A DNA stretch of 64,000 bases from Trichoplax sp. H2. Lineage: Eukaryota; Placozoa; Uniplacotomia; Trichoplacea. The notes below the pieces were generated by a model that was not told where the DNA came from, searched no databases, and was given only the letters and a program-made list of their open reading frames with translations. The position numbers and the translations under genes were made by a program. Below, one piece after another: positions 39,101-50,343 of this stretch (position 1 is its first letter; every line of letters begins with the position of its first letter). The stretch is taken from contig NOWV01000157.1 of the NCBI GenBank assembly GCA_003344405.1, positions 117,417 through 181,416 on the forward strand, in the 5' to 3' direction.

Positions 39101-40700
39101 TATGCAATGAATAAAGTCTTTGCCTGATTGGCACTTACTGTGAATATCAGGAAATAAAGTAGTTATTGGTAAGAATTTCCTTACTCTCATCTATAGCATT
39201 TGGCGAAGCTTTTGCTGCAATCGGTGTAAAAGAACCACAAGCAAATGCGAGCTTGGCTTTCTCAAGATTTGGAGAAGCTCATCGGTGAGATTATGTAAAA
39301 TAGTATTTGTCACCACCTTATTATTTACCCTGTAATATGCTAGCTTTAAAGCTGTAAGTCATCGTGACTAGAAATTAGGTAGCATTACTCGATCATGTTA
39401 AGTTAAATTTGTCATTTATAACGCTATTATACTGTAGTAATCTAGAGAGATTTGGAACGCAGCTGCTTCGAAACATTGCACCGGTAAGGACCAGTCAACA
39501 CTACAGTTGTAGCAAAATTATCTGTTAATTTTTTTTAAATTATACTGCTACCAACATGAAAATATGAATTTGCTTTATGTTTCAGATCGTGACTGACCTG
39601 ATGACCTACTTGAGTAAGGTTAGTGCTCAGGCATCAATCTTACATTATTACGCTTGTAGTAATTTATAACTTGCTGATGATAATACAACTTATCCATATG
39701 TTTCTAAATGTATTCTAACTTTGAAAACGATTGATTGTCAATTAATTACCTTCATATCGATCGTACTTTGGCTCAGGCAATTCCGGATACTCGGTTGACG
39801 ATTAAGAAATACGCCGATGTTAAATTTGAATATCTGGTATGAAAAGGATTGCTCTTTGAATGACTGTAATATTATAACAATTCTAGAAACAGCGAAATGT
39901 TGACAATGTTCTTGGCTTATTAATTACTAGGCTTATTGCTTAAAAGTCAAGGAAATGGATGATGAAGAATATGGTTACGCGGTATCGATAATTTCAAAGC
40001 TATATTTTCACTTGTTTAAAGGAGGCTTATTGACGTAGTTATTAACCACTATACTCATATCTGTAATATTCGTTTAGGCGATGCATGAGTCTTTATACCG
40101 AGTTGAAACGGGCAATTACGAATACAGGTGACTTCAAGATGATGTTTACATCAGGAACTGCTATATTAAATTAGAATTAGTTACATTAAAGGATGTTTAG
40201 ATTTCGTATGTTGTACATTTTCTAACTCTAAATTGTACTTAGGCTGGTACTAAGATGCCGACATGACGCTAGAGTACGATTTGCGAAACTTAGGCAAGAC
40301 GTCATGGTCAAATTGGAATTGCTTGACCATAAGCATGGTAAAAAAAATAATTATCGTCTATGTGGTTGATTCACATATGTAATATCTCTATAAAATTTTA
40401 ACAGCTATCTACTGTATTTCCACTACTCAAGATAGATAGCGATATTATTGTATACGTTTGAAGATGATATAAAGTAGAGTAATGTTGCCGTATTTTTAGG
40501 TGATGTGTTATTTACTTATCATTTTTAACATTGCAGTTCAAGATTTATGCACACAATTACGCCGTCTAATAGGCAGTTTAACAGAGTACCATCAAGATTG
40601 CATAAAAGAAATGGAAGAAACAGATATCTTTCCAATTGAAATCGATTTAAATAGAGCTTTACAGAAAACTGCTCCGACTACAGAAGTTGAGGCTCAATAG
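36135..40700 (+). CDS. PICK1: PICK1, PDZ and BAR domain protein, 372 aa, 13 exons
   Basis: Exons: 36135-36392, 37565-37631, 38720-38809, 38897-38950, 39030-39092, 39197-39284, 39438-39483, 39586-39618, 39777-39836, 39931-39981, 40078-40127, 40243-40337, 40537-40700. All phases match. The PDZ domain (about residues 14-107) has KDAKNLIGISIGGG, including the Lys-Asp pair of the carboxylate-binding loop, the CPC zinc/membrane motif (CPCLYVVQVFDNTPAA) and KGKTKVEVAKNIQ. A linker (ENMSSSTADSLGLSRAILCN) leads to the arfaptin-type BAR domain (about 140-345), with KYADVKFEYL-like and CLKVKEMDDEEYGYA blocks. In vertebrates PICK1 binds C-termini of AMPA receptors, transporters and PKC alpha, and bends membranes of endosomes and secretory granules. 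The C-terminus stops soon after FPIEIDLNRAL and lacks the acidic tail of the vertebrate protein (human 415 residues). Intron 1 holds a tandem array. Confidence 0.97.
36433..36916 (+). repeat. Tandem repeat in PICK1 intron 1, about five copies of 101 bp
   Basis: Units begin agtata at 36433, 36535, 36635, 36735 and 36836 and share tcttggttgtattctct, gaggtagaacaagcattgtt and actcgatgaa. The last copy is degenerate. Minus-strand ORFs at 36300-36680 are read-throughs of this array. Confidence 0.92.
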
Positions 40701-42524
40701 GATGCATAGGATCGTGTCTAATGTATGCTTTGATAAATTGGATATAGCCAAATATCCTGGTCGCTAGGATCGAAATTGATTGGTATATTTTTATCAAGTG
40801 TTTGAGAAATCTAATCTAATTGAATTTGTAACGACATGCGATGTGTTGTTCTGATGTGACAAATCTTATTAGCTCATAAACGAATATTTATAATACTTTT
40901 CGTGTATATCGAGTTCTATACAAAGCCCAATATTAATAGAGGAAATACAGTATATTCCGAGCATTATGAGAATGATAAAAGCGTACTTAGTTTATAATGT
41001 AATATACATTGGAGCAATGACCATACATGGTAATTTATCGTATTGTGTTACGGTTATTACAAGTACGTACCCGATATGTATTAGTATGCTACTGCACAAA
41101 ATGTTAAGAAATCAGAAATGCATTTAACGTATATAATATTATAATTATAGTAATATTAAAATCAACTGTCTCGCAATAGAAATGATGTAATTATAATTGC
41201 AAAATTACGCACGTAGGTGAGCAATATTAATATTTACTGTTAGTAAAACCCACGAAAGCTACTTGGATAGTATTTAACTAATTTTTAGAAAAGTTAGACC
41301 TTGCTCTATTTCGTAATTCATTGCCTGCTGCATTCAGAAGAATGTAATTCGAATAAACTAGTTCGTAATCTACTTAATCATAAGACGAAAAAGATCTTTA
41401 TGTGAGAACACCTTGTTCAGCTAATGTTGGTAATATTGATTTCACTCTGCCAATGATGCAAGGACACTTTGACACGTTTCTAAAATGCAGCTTATGTATT
41501 TGTAGCGTTGTTCGGAAGAAAACTTTTTATTTCTTCTCAGGTTAATAGTGCAAATATTAATGGTAGAGTAACGATTAGTTCACATTTGTTCGATAAAATA
41601 TTAAATGTTGAATAATAATTATTATAATGGTTTCGAATTTTAAAATCTGCAGTTAATGATATACGGTAGGTATGAACATAGCTTTTTTTGATCAAAGGAT
41701 TTTCCTCAACCGTTTGTATGCTGTTTCGTTGGTTTAGTTATATATAATTAGACAAAATCAGTGAATGCCAATCAAATCAAATCAATCATGAGACAAAACA
41801 ATACTAGATAAATCTAGCAAAAACAAGTGAATTTAAATAGCTATAACAATTATCAACCCTTACTACCGTGATCACTATGCGGCAGGGTAATACACAGAAG
41901 CAGATTCAATCAATAGATTTAACTGTCATTAATACTGTACTATGTAAATGCAAAGGATATAGTGAGTAATTTTCTGGTGTGTTTGAAGAATGGGGCCCGT
42001 TCTTGCCAATAGCATACGAATATTAAAGTCCATGGAGTAAAACCATGATTAACAGCTACAGGGTATTTATTTCACTTTTTATATACTGGTAGGCGAAAAA
42101 TACTGAAGAAGTAAATTTATGTGCACGTAAGAATAAGGAATAGTTTAAAATTTCGGTATATCCAAAGCTTCATGCTTAATTTCATAGGACCTTGGCCAAT
42201 ACTTGTAAAAATACGATTGCATGCAAAGCTAATAGTCTTCAGTAGTGCAGGGAGTATAATCCGGCTTGAAATAACGGAAGAAATCTCCTTAACCATTTGA
42301 TCTTTCCTACCGTATATGAATGTGTAGATGCGAAGTTAGTTGAAACTGTATTTAAGTGTTAAAGAATTTGACGAGCTTGTGTACAGCTAGACTTCAGTAG
42401 CATCGAGCTGAAATAGACAAGTTAAGCAAGGATAGTGAGTGAGAGACGATATTTAAAGAGCTGCGAGTAAGTGCAATGTCCACAGTGTCTAGTGTATTTG
42501 TAAAACGTGCATGTTATCTAGATG
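40701..42524. other. Intergenic spacer between PICK1 and the EEP enzyme
   Basis: The two genes converge. It holds PICK1 3' sequence. No exon or repeat recognised. Confidence 0.45.
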
Positions 42525-43166
42525 TTAAACTTGTTTCATTTGAAGTTGCACTTTCAAGCAATAATGGTCGGAAATAAAATTGCCTTTATCGACACGGAAA
42601 TCCTTTAACAACCATTCGTTGTTACGGAGATAGACACGATCATATCGACATTTCCATTTAAAAGGGCGATCTACCCACCAACCTTTATTTTCGTAGCCGT
42701 CCATGGTAAAGCGATGGTCAGCAGGTTGGCCAGCGGTCAGAAAAGTGTCATCTAATTCAGAAACATTTTCATCATTTCTCATATTTGTGTCACCAGCAAC
42801 GACAACATACTCATGATTACGCAACTTTGCCATAACCCAGTTAGCACATTTCGATCTTAGAGATTTACTCTCCTTAAATGGTGGCCAATGAACACCACAA
42901 ATTAGCCAGCGATCATCGATCAGAGCGCAAGCAGTACCATGTGGCCACTCATCTCCAAACGGATGAGCCATCATGCCTTGTCGAACATAGATATGTGTCT
43001 CACCGCAATGTGACCGCTGACCGACGATAAATTTAAATCCAGCTTGGGTAATTTCCTTACGACTGGCAGGGTTCGCTTCTTGTAATACTACAACATCTTG
43101 TTGATGAAGAAATTGTGCGAATCCTTTGGATTGGCTCACATTCCATGTGGCTAAATTGTAACTCAT
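42525..43166 (-). CDS. EEP-superfamily phosphodiesterase, TDP2-like, 213 aa, intronless
   Basis: From the ATG at 43166 the protein opens MSYNLATWNV. An upstream in-frame ATG at 43238 would add 24 residues of weaker character. The four motifs of the endonuclease/exonuclease/phosphatase fold are present: TWNV (Asn9), LQEA (Glu30), GDTNMR (Asp126, Asn128) and SDHYC (Asp200-His201). GDTNxR followed by a Trp-containing loop and RYDRVYLR is the arrangement of TDP2, which removes trapped topoisomerase II tyrosyl adducts from DNA 5' ends. The match is partial: TDP2 usually has an N-terminal UBA domain and is about 360 residues, and this protein has only a compact catalytic domain. A generic EEP nuclease is the alternative. 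Lack of introns in an intron-rich region suggests a retrocopy or an acquired gene. All metal-binding and catalytic residues I can place are intact. Confidence 0.8.
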   Translation of the reverse strand: MSYNLATWNVSQSKGFAQFLHQQDVVVLQEANPASRKEITQAGFKFIVGQRSHCGETHIYVRQGMMAHPFGDEWPHGTACALIDDRWLICGVHWPPFKESKSLRSKCANWVMAKLRNHEYVVVAGDTNMRNDENVSELDDTFLTAGQPADHRFTMDGYENKGWWVDRPFKWKCRYDRVYLRNNEWLLKDFRVDKGNFISDHYCLKVQLQMKQV

Positions 43167-43662
43167 GATCGTGTTGATGATGGACAGTCGTGAAAAATAC
43201 CAATCAAACCTTTTCTTGTTTTGCAACAATAAAAGCAATCCCGTTAACTCCTATTAGATAATATTAATATCAGTTTGCTCTTCCTGCAACAGTGGCCAAC
43301 GTCCAGATTGATCAGTAGCTAAGACAGTTGAAATCTAGAAATGATTCTTAATAAACGGCAGTGGATGACCAGATTTTTTGCTATGAGCTCATTTGCATAC
43401 TTGCACCTTTGCTCATCTCGTCGGTGTTTATGCCGTGTCTATTTTGAAAATTTGAGAAAGGCCGCTGGTGCACTATTTCATCTCTCCATCAGCGCATGAG
43501 TATTAGCCCGAACCATTTTGCATAAATTACTTGGCGTGAGATTGGACGATTTCTAGATTTTATTTTTTAGAGATGTCAATAAATGTCTAATGTATCAGTA
43601 GGACTGCTTAAACGAAGTGGACAAGGTAATTGATGCAAAATGGTTAGGACTAATGAGCCTAT

Positions 43663-44530
43663 CATAAATGAGACCATACAACTGGACGAGTACTGTATTG
43701 GTATTTGCTGTATTGTATTCTGCTTCATTACTGTAGAAACTAGAGGAAAACTTGCATGGTCCTTAAGCAATACCTTAACTAATTTCACGTAGTAATCAAC
43801 TACTTTTATCGAGTCATCCAATCAATGCTAATTTTATAAAGCAGATTTACAACCAAGGAAGAGATGTAAATAAATACTGTATTGGCTTGCCTAGGTAGAA
43901 ACTAGAACAAAACTTGTGTGGTCCTTAACCTATACCTTAACTAATTTTACAAAGTAATAAATTACTTTTATCAAGTCATCCAATCAATGCTAATTTTATA
44001 AAGCAGATTTACAACCAAGGAAGAGATGTAAATAAATACTGTATTGGCTTGCCTAGGTAGAAACTAGAACAAAACTTGTGTGGTCCTTAACCAGTACCTT
44101 AACTAATTTTACAAAGTAATAAATTACTTTTATCAAGCCATCCAATCAATGCTAATTTTATAAAGCAGATTTACAACCAAGGAAGAGATGTAAATAAATA
44201 CTGTATTGGCTTGCCTAGGTAGAAACTAGAACAAAACTTGTGTGGTCCTTAACCTATACCTTAACTAATTTTACAAAGTAATAAATTACTTTTATCAAGT
44301 CATCCAATCATTGCTAATGTTATTAAGCAAATTTGCGACTAAGGAAGAGATGTAAATAAATACTGTATTGGCTTGCCTAGGAAGAAACTAGAAGAAAAAC
44401 TTGTGAGGTCCTTAACCAATACCTTAACTAATTTTACAAAGTAATAAATTACTTTTATCAAGTCATCCAATCATAGCTAATTTTAATAAGCAAATTTGCG
44501 ACCAAGGAAGAAATGCAAATATACTCAGTG
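43663..44530 (+). repeat. 162-bp satellite, about five copies
   Basis: ccaatcaatgctaatttt or variants recur at 43818, 43980, 44142, 44304 and 44467, giving periods of 162, 162, 162 and 163. The two central copies are almost identical and the flanking copies diverge, the pattern expected of an array homogenising from its centre. Each unit includes aaatactgtattggcttgcc. An ORF at 43576-43821 (minus) runs into it and is not a gene. Confidence 0.93.
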
Positions 44531-45979
44531 TGACTAGATACAAGAGATCTAGTGATCCAAGGTATGACCATGGGCTACGAGAAGAAAACCTTCTAGTAGT
44601 CCATGCTAAGGCTCAATCATGTAGATTTGCTGGCAGAGAAGATTGCTGAGATGGTAAGGCAGTTTTAACTTTCTTCATCGTTTCGTTAAGTAGAGTACAA
44701 ACCGGATATCATATGAGAAATGTACAAATGAATGGCCAAGAATAGAAGTAACACTCACCAATCTGTAACGACTCAGCAGATGAACTTCATTCAGCAATAC
44801 TGTAAACTAAACACAAACATGCGATAGTAGATGTTATGTCTATGTTGTAGTCTTTATTGCTGATACAACACTAACGTTAGCATTGATTATAATTATCAAG
44901 ACCTAGATATGTTTTTTTACATAGTGTAATTGTCTTAAATTAGCAATTTGTACTTGAAATGACTGCATAAGATAGACAGCATGCAAGGGTATACAGTACA
45001 AAATAAAACTAAGGAGGGAGAGGGCTCAGAAGATTGTAGAGCCTTTCCGTCTTGACCTTTGATTGAATCATGTTACTCAGTGGTATCATATCGGCTTTGG
45101 TTTAGCTTTGAGTTCAGGTATTTGTTGGTAACTTCTAATATTAACTACATAAATTGGATAAATTGATGGATCTACAAGTGCAGTTATTATTAATTGCTGT
45201 ATCGTAACATTGGGCGCCATAGTACAGTAATTGGTAGTCCGGCATTGTGCCGAATGCAGTCAAATAAGATTACTTTTAGTCATTATAATTGCTAGGCCAG
45301 ATTTATACGTTTATGTGATTTCTGCTAGCTAGTATATGTAAGGGTGTCGGTAAATTAGCGAATGGAGCAGTCTATAGTACTTAGAAGTCATGCTGGCTCT
45401 CGATTCGCTTCGATTCTCTGAGGTTGATCGATTTATTATTGACAATAAATAGTTCAGCATTATTAGTCCAGCGCAATAAATCAACTACGATTCTATTTTA
45501 GTATTGCTAGGTGCATGCACTGAGCTATCGGGATCGTATACACAAATTTCGGAAAGTGTTGGAAATGGTACGTTCGGAGTGATTATGGAATGGATTCCTA
45601 GCTTCGGGAGCTACTTTCCATGCAGTAAACTATAAACTTGACTGCGATAAATATATATATTTAATTGACCAAAAATCATTATGAAATGTAGGCTAAATAT
45701 ATAGAATTTGTTATATTTATAGATTACGAAGTACAAATAAATCTGCACAGAGGAAAGAATGCTACAATTTAATATGTAAATTCTTGGTATAATGGTAATA
45801 CAGTCATTAAATGCAAATTGGAGGCTTGTAATTTAGCACTCTAATATGATTTCTATTAGTTGCATTTGACATACCACAACATTTACGAAAGATTATGTCT
45901 TAAATCATGAATAACAATTCAATTTAATCCATCGTCAAGCAGTCACTGTAAAGATAGGAAATTCAGAGCGATCCAATTC
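44531..45979. other. Intergenic spacer, nothing recognised
   Basis: AT-rich, between the satellite and the 3' end of the brambleberry homologue. No exon chain or array seen. Confidence 0.45.
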
Positions 45980-48568
45980 CTAGTCTTCTTCGGAGAACAG
46001 TTCCATTTTAGCCGAAGGCAAACCTCGAGATGATTTCACGCTATTGCTCCTCTTTTCCTTTCTTGAAGGTTTTACAGTACTATTTTCTCTCTTTGTTGCG
46101 TTCATTTTATAACCGAACTGTTGACGAAGATTATAACGTGTAGGTGAACGAGTCATCCTCTCTGGTGTTGCCTACAATTACAGTTTAGAAAAATCTTTAT
46201 GCGCGTAGTCTAGTAAATTATATGAGTAGTTATCATGACCAGACGTATATCACTCTTATGTATGTAAAATCGATTGGCAAGGATTGAATGCAATCAATAT
46301 ATGCTAAAATCTTAAATCAAAAAATCGACAGACTAATTAATGGTTTGGTTTACAAAGTCATGCGGTAATTCTCTACACCGCGGGCTAATTATATTACTAA
46401 TACAAGCAAATTGAAAAATATAGGCTTACCTCGCCATTCGGTATCTTTTTAGTATCATTAACTACAGATTTCGGTTTTAATCTTCCTGATGTTTCTGGAT
46501 GTACAATCGCTCTCATCTCAAAATCACTTTCACAGTCATCAGAAATGCCACTGTCACGCAAACTGGATAAATTTTTACTTTTGGCTACAACTTGATGCTG
46601 TTGATTTCTTTTCATCTGCTTCCCTAAATGTTTGTTTAAAATCTTAGCTGAGGAGTTTTCATTAGCGGAATCCACATCTGGTAATGTATCTTCTTTCTCA
46701 GGGAAGAGTAACTTTTTATTTAGCAAAGCTTTGATTTCCACATTTTGCTGCGTAATTGCATTAGGGGAATCGATGTCTGATAATAATCTACCATCTTCCT
46801 TAGCTAAGGGTGATTTATTGTTTAAGAGAGCTTTGATTTCCATATTTTGTTTCGTAATTTTTTCCAGTAAAGCATTATTAATTTTCTTATAATCGCGATA
46901 CTTAATATAGGAAATTACAAGAATCATAGTACAGATCCCAATGAAAATTCTCCTACCGATCCATGTTGTGCTATAAATTGTATCCTATAAGCGTGAAATG
47001 CAATAAAATTGTAGCTAGAATAATACTAAATGCAAAATTACTCAGCTATAGATTTTCTATATATTCCTTTCTAACCTTGATTTTGTTATCGACAGGTCGA
47101 TAACTGTGTAAAATCGCTGTCAATACTCGTTCAAATATTACATTGATCGTTAAAACTAGATATAACCAAATTCTTGCATTCGCAGTGGACGGTGTCGTAG
47201 TTAGCAAATACGCTAATGAAACACCAATCACATAATAAATGCTGGTATAAATTGTAGAAAATTCTCCCAGAAGTAGCATTTGGAGCGAAGTCAAATATCG
47301 TAAATTATTCCCTAAACTACTAAATGCTGCTCGAATTGTTTGATAATTCTCTTGAGCCTTACTGTTAGTCTTCGCCAAAATATCAGTCATATCTTCAGTA
47401 GAATTTTTGATAGATTCTTTCAAAAGTCTTTCATTTTGAATTATTAACTTTTGATTCTCTAAGGAATTATGTTGCTTTTGTAGCAGCTACAAGGATATAA
47501 AAACAGGTAGAGCATGTATATTATGATTTAGGGTACGGAAAAATATTGCAAATATGCTGTTCAAAGCTAGTATCCAAAGTACTTTATTGATTATAAGACA
47601 TGTAAAATCAAGCTATAGTCTTTTGTAGTAGTATCATAAAGAGCTAATGTATCAGCAGCAACGATGATTTTATACTCGTATATGTAAAACTGCTCCAGCT
47701 GTTATAAATCGGGTCCAGTTTGCAGAAGCATGCACGTATTTTAACCCAAGTTTACAACAGCAATTTTTAGTAATTCTTTCAATCTTGTATCTTTGCTCAA
47801 ACAAGTTCTTAAAATCTCTCTGGTCAAGTCAAACTTTCTCTTAAATACCGTAATATCCAAATTACCTAATCTAGCGTTCTTGCATGGCTAATGAAAGTAT
47901 TTCAGCTACAACCGTACCGTCTAGTACTATTATACTGTAGAGATCGGTCGATAATCGATGAAATATAATCAAGAAAACGATCTTATATGATATAATTATA
48001 TTATAATTATATAATTATTACTAACCTGTTCATGGTATTGCAACGACTTCTTTAGTTTCTTAGCTGTTTCGAGGGAAGAGATCGATAGCTGATTAATAAT
48101 GAACTCAGTATTTTCTTGCCATTGCTGATTTCTGATGAAAAAACAGATGCTTATAGAATTTGTGAAGAATTCAGTGTAGATGATAAAATCTGCTTTATCC
48201 ATAGTTTGGGTGCATTCTTCAATAGACTGATTATTAGAGCACGGGAATATCGGATGTCCAGATTGTGCTAGATGACAGTTAGTGAGAGAAATAGCTAGCC
48301 TGGATTGATCGATTGAAGAGAGGTGCTTGCAGCCACGCTGAAATTGCATCAAGGCTTCGTGCCAGCATTGTGCTGTCTCGCTCCACTTGCGTAATTGACT
48401 TAGATAGTTACGTCCATGTTTTATATTTTCACTAGACACAATTTCGAAAGCTGGTTGTTCATATTTATTACTCGAAAAATCGGAATTACAAACAAGTGAC
48501 AACCCAAGCAAAATTATGGCTCCTAAAATTTCTTTATAACCATGACGGAGTATTTCGGTAAGTGCCAT
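45980..48568 (-). CDS. bmb: Brambleberry/KAR5/GEX1-family nuclear membrane fusion protein, 566 aa, 4 exons
   Basis: Exons, in transcript order on the minus strand: 48568-48026, 47486-47076, 46984-46430, 46171-45980, all phase 0. Residues 1-27 form a signal peptide. A Cys-rich lumenal domain follows (Cys68, 80, 98, 110, 119, 142), with the family block CWHEAL...C...QSRLAISLTNCHLAQSG and YTEFFTNS...CFF. A helical region (about 150-240) precedes two or three membrane segments at about 245-305 (SIYYVIGVSLAYLL and WLYLVLTINVIF) and 331-346. The tail is long, basic and low-complexity, ending with RSPTRYNLR and an acidic SEED. In yeast (Kar5), plants (GEX1) and zebrafish (brambleberry), members sit in the nuclear envelope/ER and are needed for nuclear envelope fusion after gamete fusion or during cleavage. 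The tail contains a 34-residue internal duplication. The gene is divergent from IQCK across 1.8 kb. Confidence 0.93.
46658..46858 (-). repeat. Internal 33-34 residue tandem duplication in brambleberry tail
   Basis: Two adjacent coding units, 46858-46757 (ITKQNMEIKALLNNK...) and 46756-46658 (ITQQNVEIKALLNKK...), both end in an acidic DxDS(P/A)N. The in-frame duplication lies in the tail after the last membrane segment. Confidence 0.85.
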
Positions 48569-50343
48569 TTCTGCAGTAAGATGGAAGAGAGGGATTTTAA
48601 AAAGTTCCAGCTACAAAGTCATCATGTGGTGTAATGCATGCTGCATAAAACTAAAATTAATCATGATTAGTGCTCTTAGTTCATGCTTTTCGGAAGAAGT
48701 ATATGCCGTATGACTTATAAGCTAAATCCGTAGTATTTGCTATATCTACAGTAAGGTATTGCCCAAAAATTAGACTTGATGAAGTATCAGGTGTCAACTT
48801 ATTTCTAACTGTAAATAATTATTTTGTAATTTTAATTTACTAAGTTATCATAAAGGCAAGCTTTGCACGAAGATTGAAAAACATCCTTTATGACAGTGCT
48901 TTGAAGTACAGGTCATGTGCAGCTCTACCTAGGTTCTGTGCAGACATTTTTGCCTTAAGGTGCTAAAGATGATATTACTTCGCATGCTATATTTGCATTA
49001 CGGTGTATCTTTTCATTTTTGTTGCGAGCTGATTTCTAGATCTAGTAAAGATTTACATACAATAATTTGCTAGTCCCAGTATTTCATTAGGAACAACTTT
49101 GAATATATATTGCTTGTAATAAATTCTAAACGCTGTCTAGTCTCTACTATCATAAGAGACTCATATTAATGATTAAAACAAATAAAGGATCTATACTTGT
49201 ATCGATAAAGCCTAATAATATCATAGGTATATATATAAACCTTTACCTTATTTTTGTGTCAGATTTATCATAGAAGTACTGTACTTTGCATTAATATCTC
49301 ATCAATTTGCTATAGTTCGGCCATTCAGTAAAATAACTGAAAGTTCTTTGCTTTTAGCTGAATGTCATAAAACATTGATTAGTCTCCTGAATAAACTGAT
49401 AATAAGTTGTGTTATCCTTAGATCGATTTAAGATGATATTGCAGCACACACAATATCTGTATTATATCTGTTCATTTTTATTGGATATAAATTGCTAGAT
49501 CTGGTAAAGATTTACATATGGCAATTTACTGGTCTCGGCATTTCGTTAGGAACGATTTCCAGCATAGATTGCTGGTAATAAATTCCAGATACTGTTTAGT
49601 CTCTACAACTATACCTCACATTAATAATAAATGATAATGGACCTTTACTTGTATCCATTAAGCCTAATAAGATTTTAGGCATATCTAAACCTTTATCTCA
49701 TTCTCTAATCAGATTTATCATAGAAGCACTTTGTATTAATGTCATTATAATCAAATTATTATAGTTAGACCATTCAGGAAAATATATGAGAGATCTTCAT
49801 CCTAAATTAAACTTTAGATAACTTTGATTAGTCTTCTGAGTAAACTGGTAATAAGTTAAGCTACCTTAAGATCGATTTAAACTGTTACACTTAACCAATT
49901 TTAGCAAAATTTCTCTGAGGTAGAGTATATACGAATGAGAATGCAGTCATCTATATTATCGCCATTTTATACTAGGACAGAACCCAAGCCACAAGCATTG
50001 TTCATACTGAATACTTACTGAATAGTCAAGACTATAGTGAATGATGGAAAGAGACTATTATACAATGAGGGTACTGTTTTATGCATAACTACAACAAGTA
50101 GTGTAATTTGTGTATTTCGTATGGCGACGACTAGTCATAAAGTAGCCGTTATTGCCATGGCAACAAGTCAACTGATGACTCGAAGCAGGAGATGTTAGAG
50201 AGAACGATGATAAACTACAGTATATCGAATACACAAACAAAATTAGTCGCAGCTATTAATTGTACGTGGATAGCAGTAAAAAAAGGATTTCATAAAGCAT
50301 TATTTCGATATTACTTCGTTATACAGCTTGAAATATAGACTCC
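48569..50343. promoter_or_regulatory. Divergent intergenic region between brambleberry and IQCK
   Basis: Both genes are transcribed outward from this 1.8 kb region, so it must hold both promoters. I see no individual factor site I can name. About half is taken up by the tandem duplication at 48968-49885. Confidence 0.4.
48968..49885 (+). repeat. Tandem duplication, two diverged copies of about 464 bp
   Basis: Copy 1 starts gatgatatt at 48968 and copy 2 starts gatgatatt at 49432. They share blocks such as gtaaagatttacata, cagatttatcatagaag, ttgattagtct-ctga and ttagatcgattta, but with many substitutions. This is an old duplication. Confidence 0.85.

Noticed and set aside
43576-43821. Minus ORF of 81 codons
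   Set aside because: Lies at the edge of the 162-base satellite and is not conserved between units.
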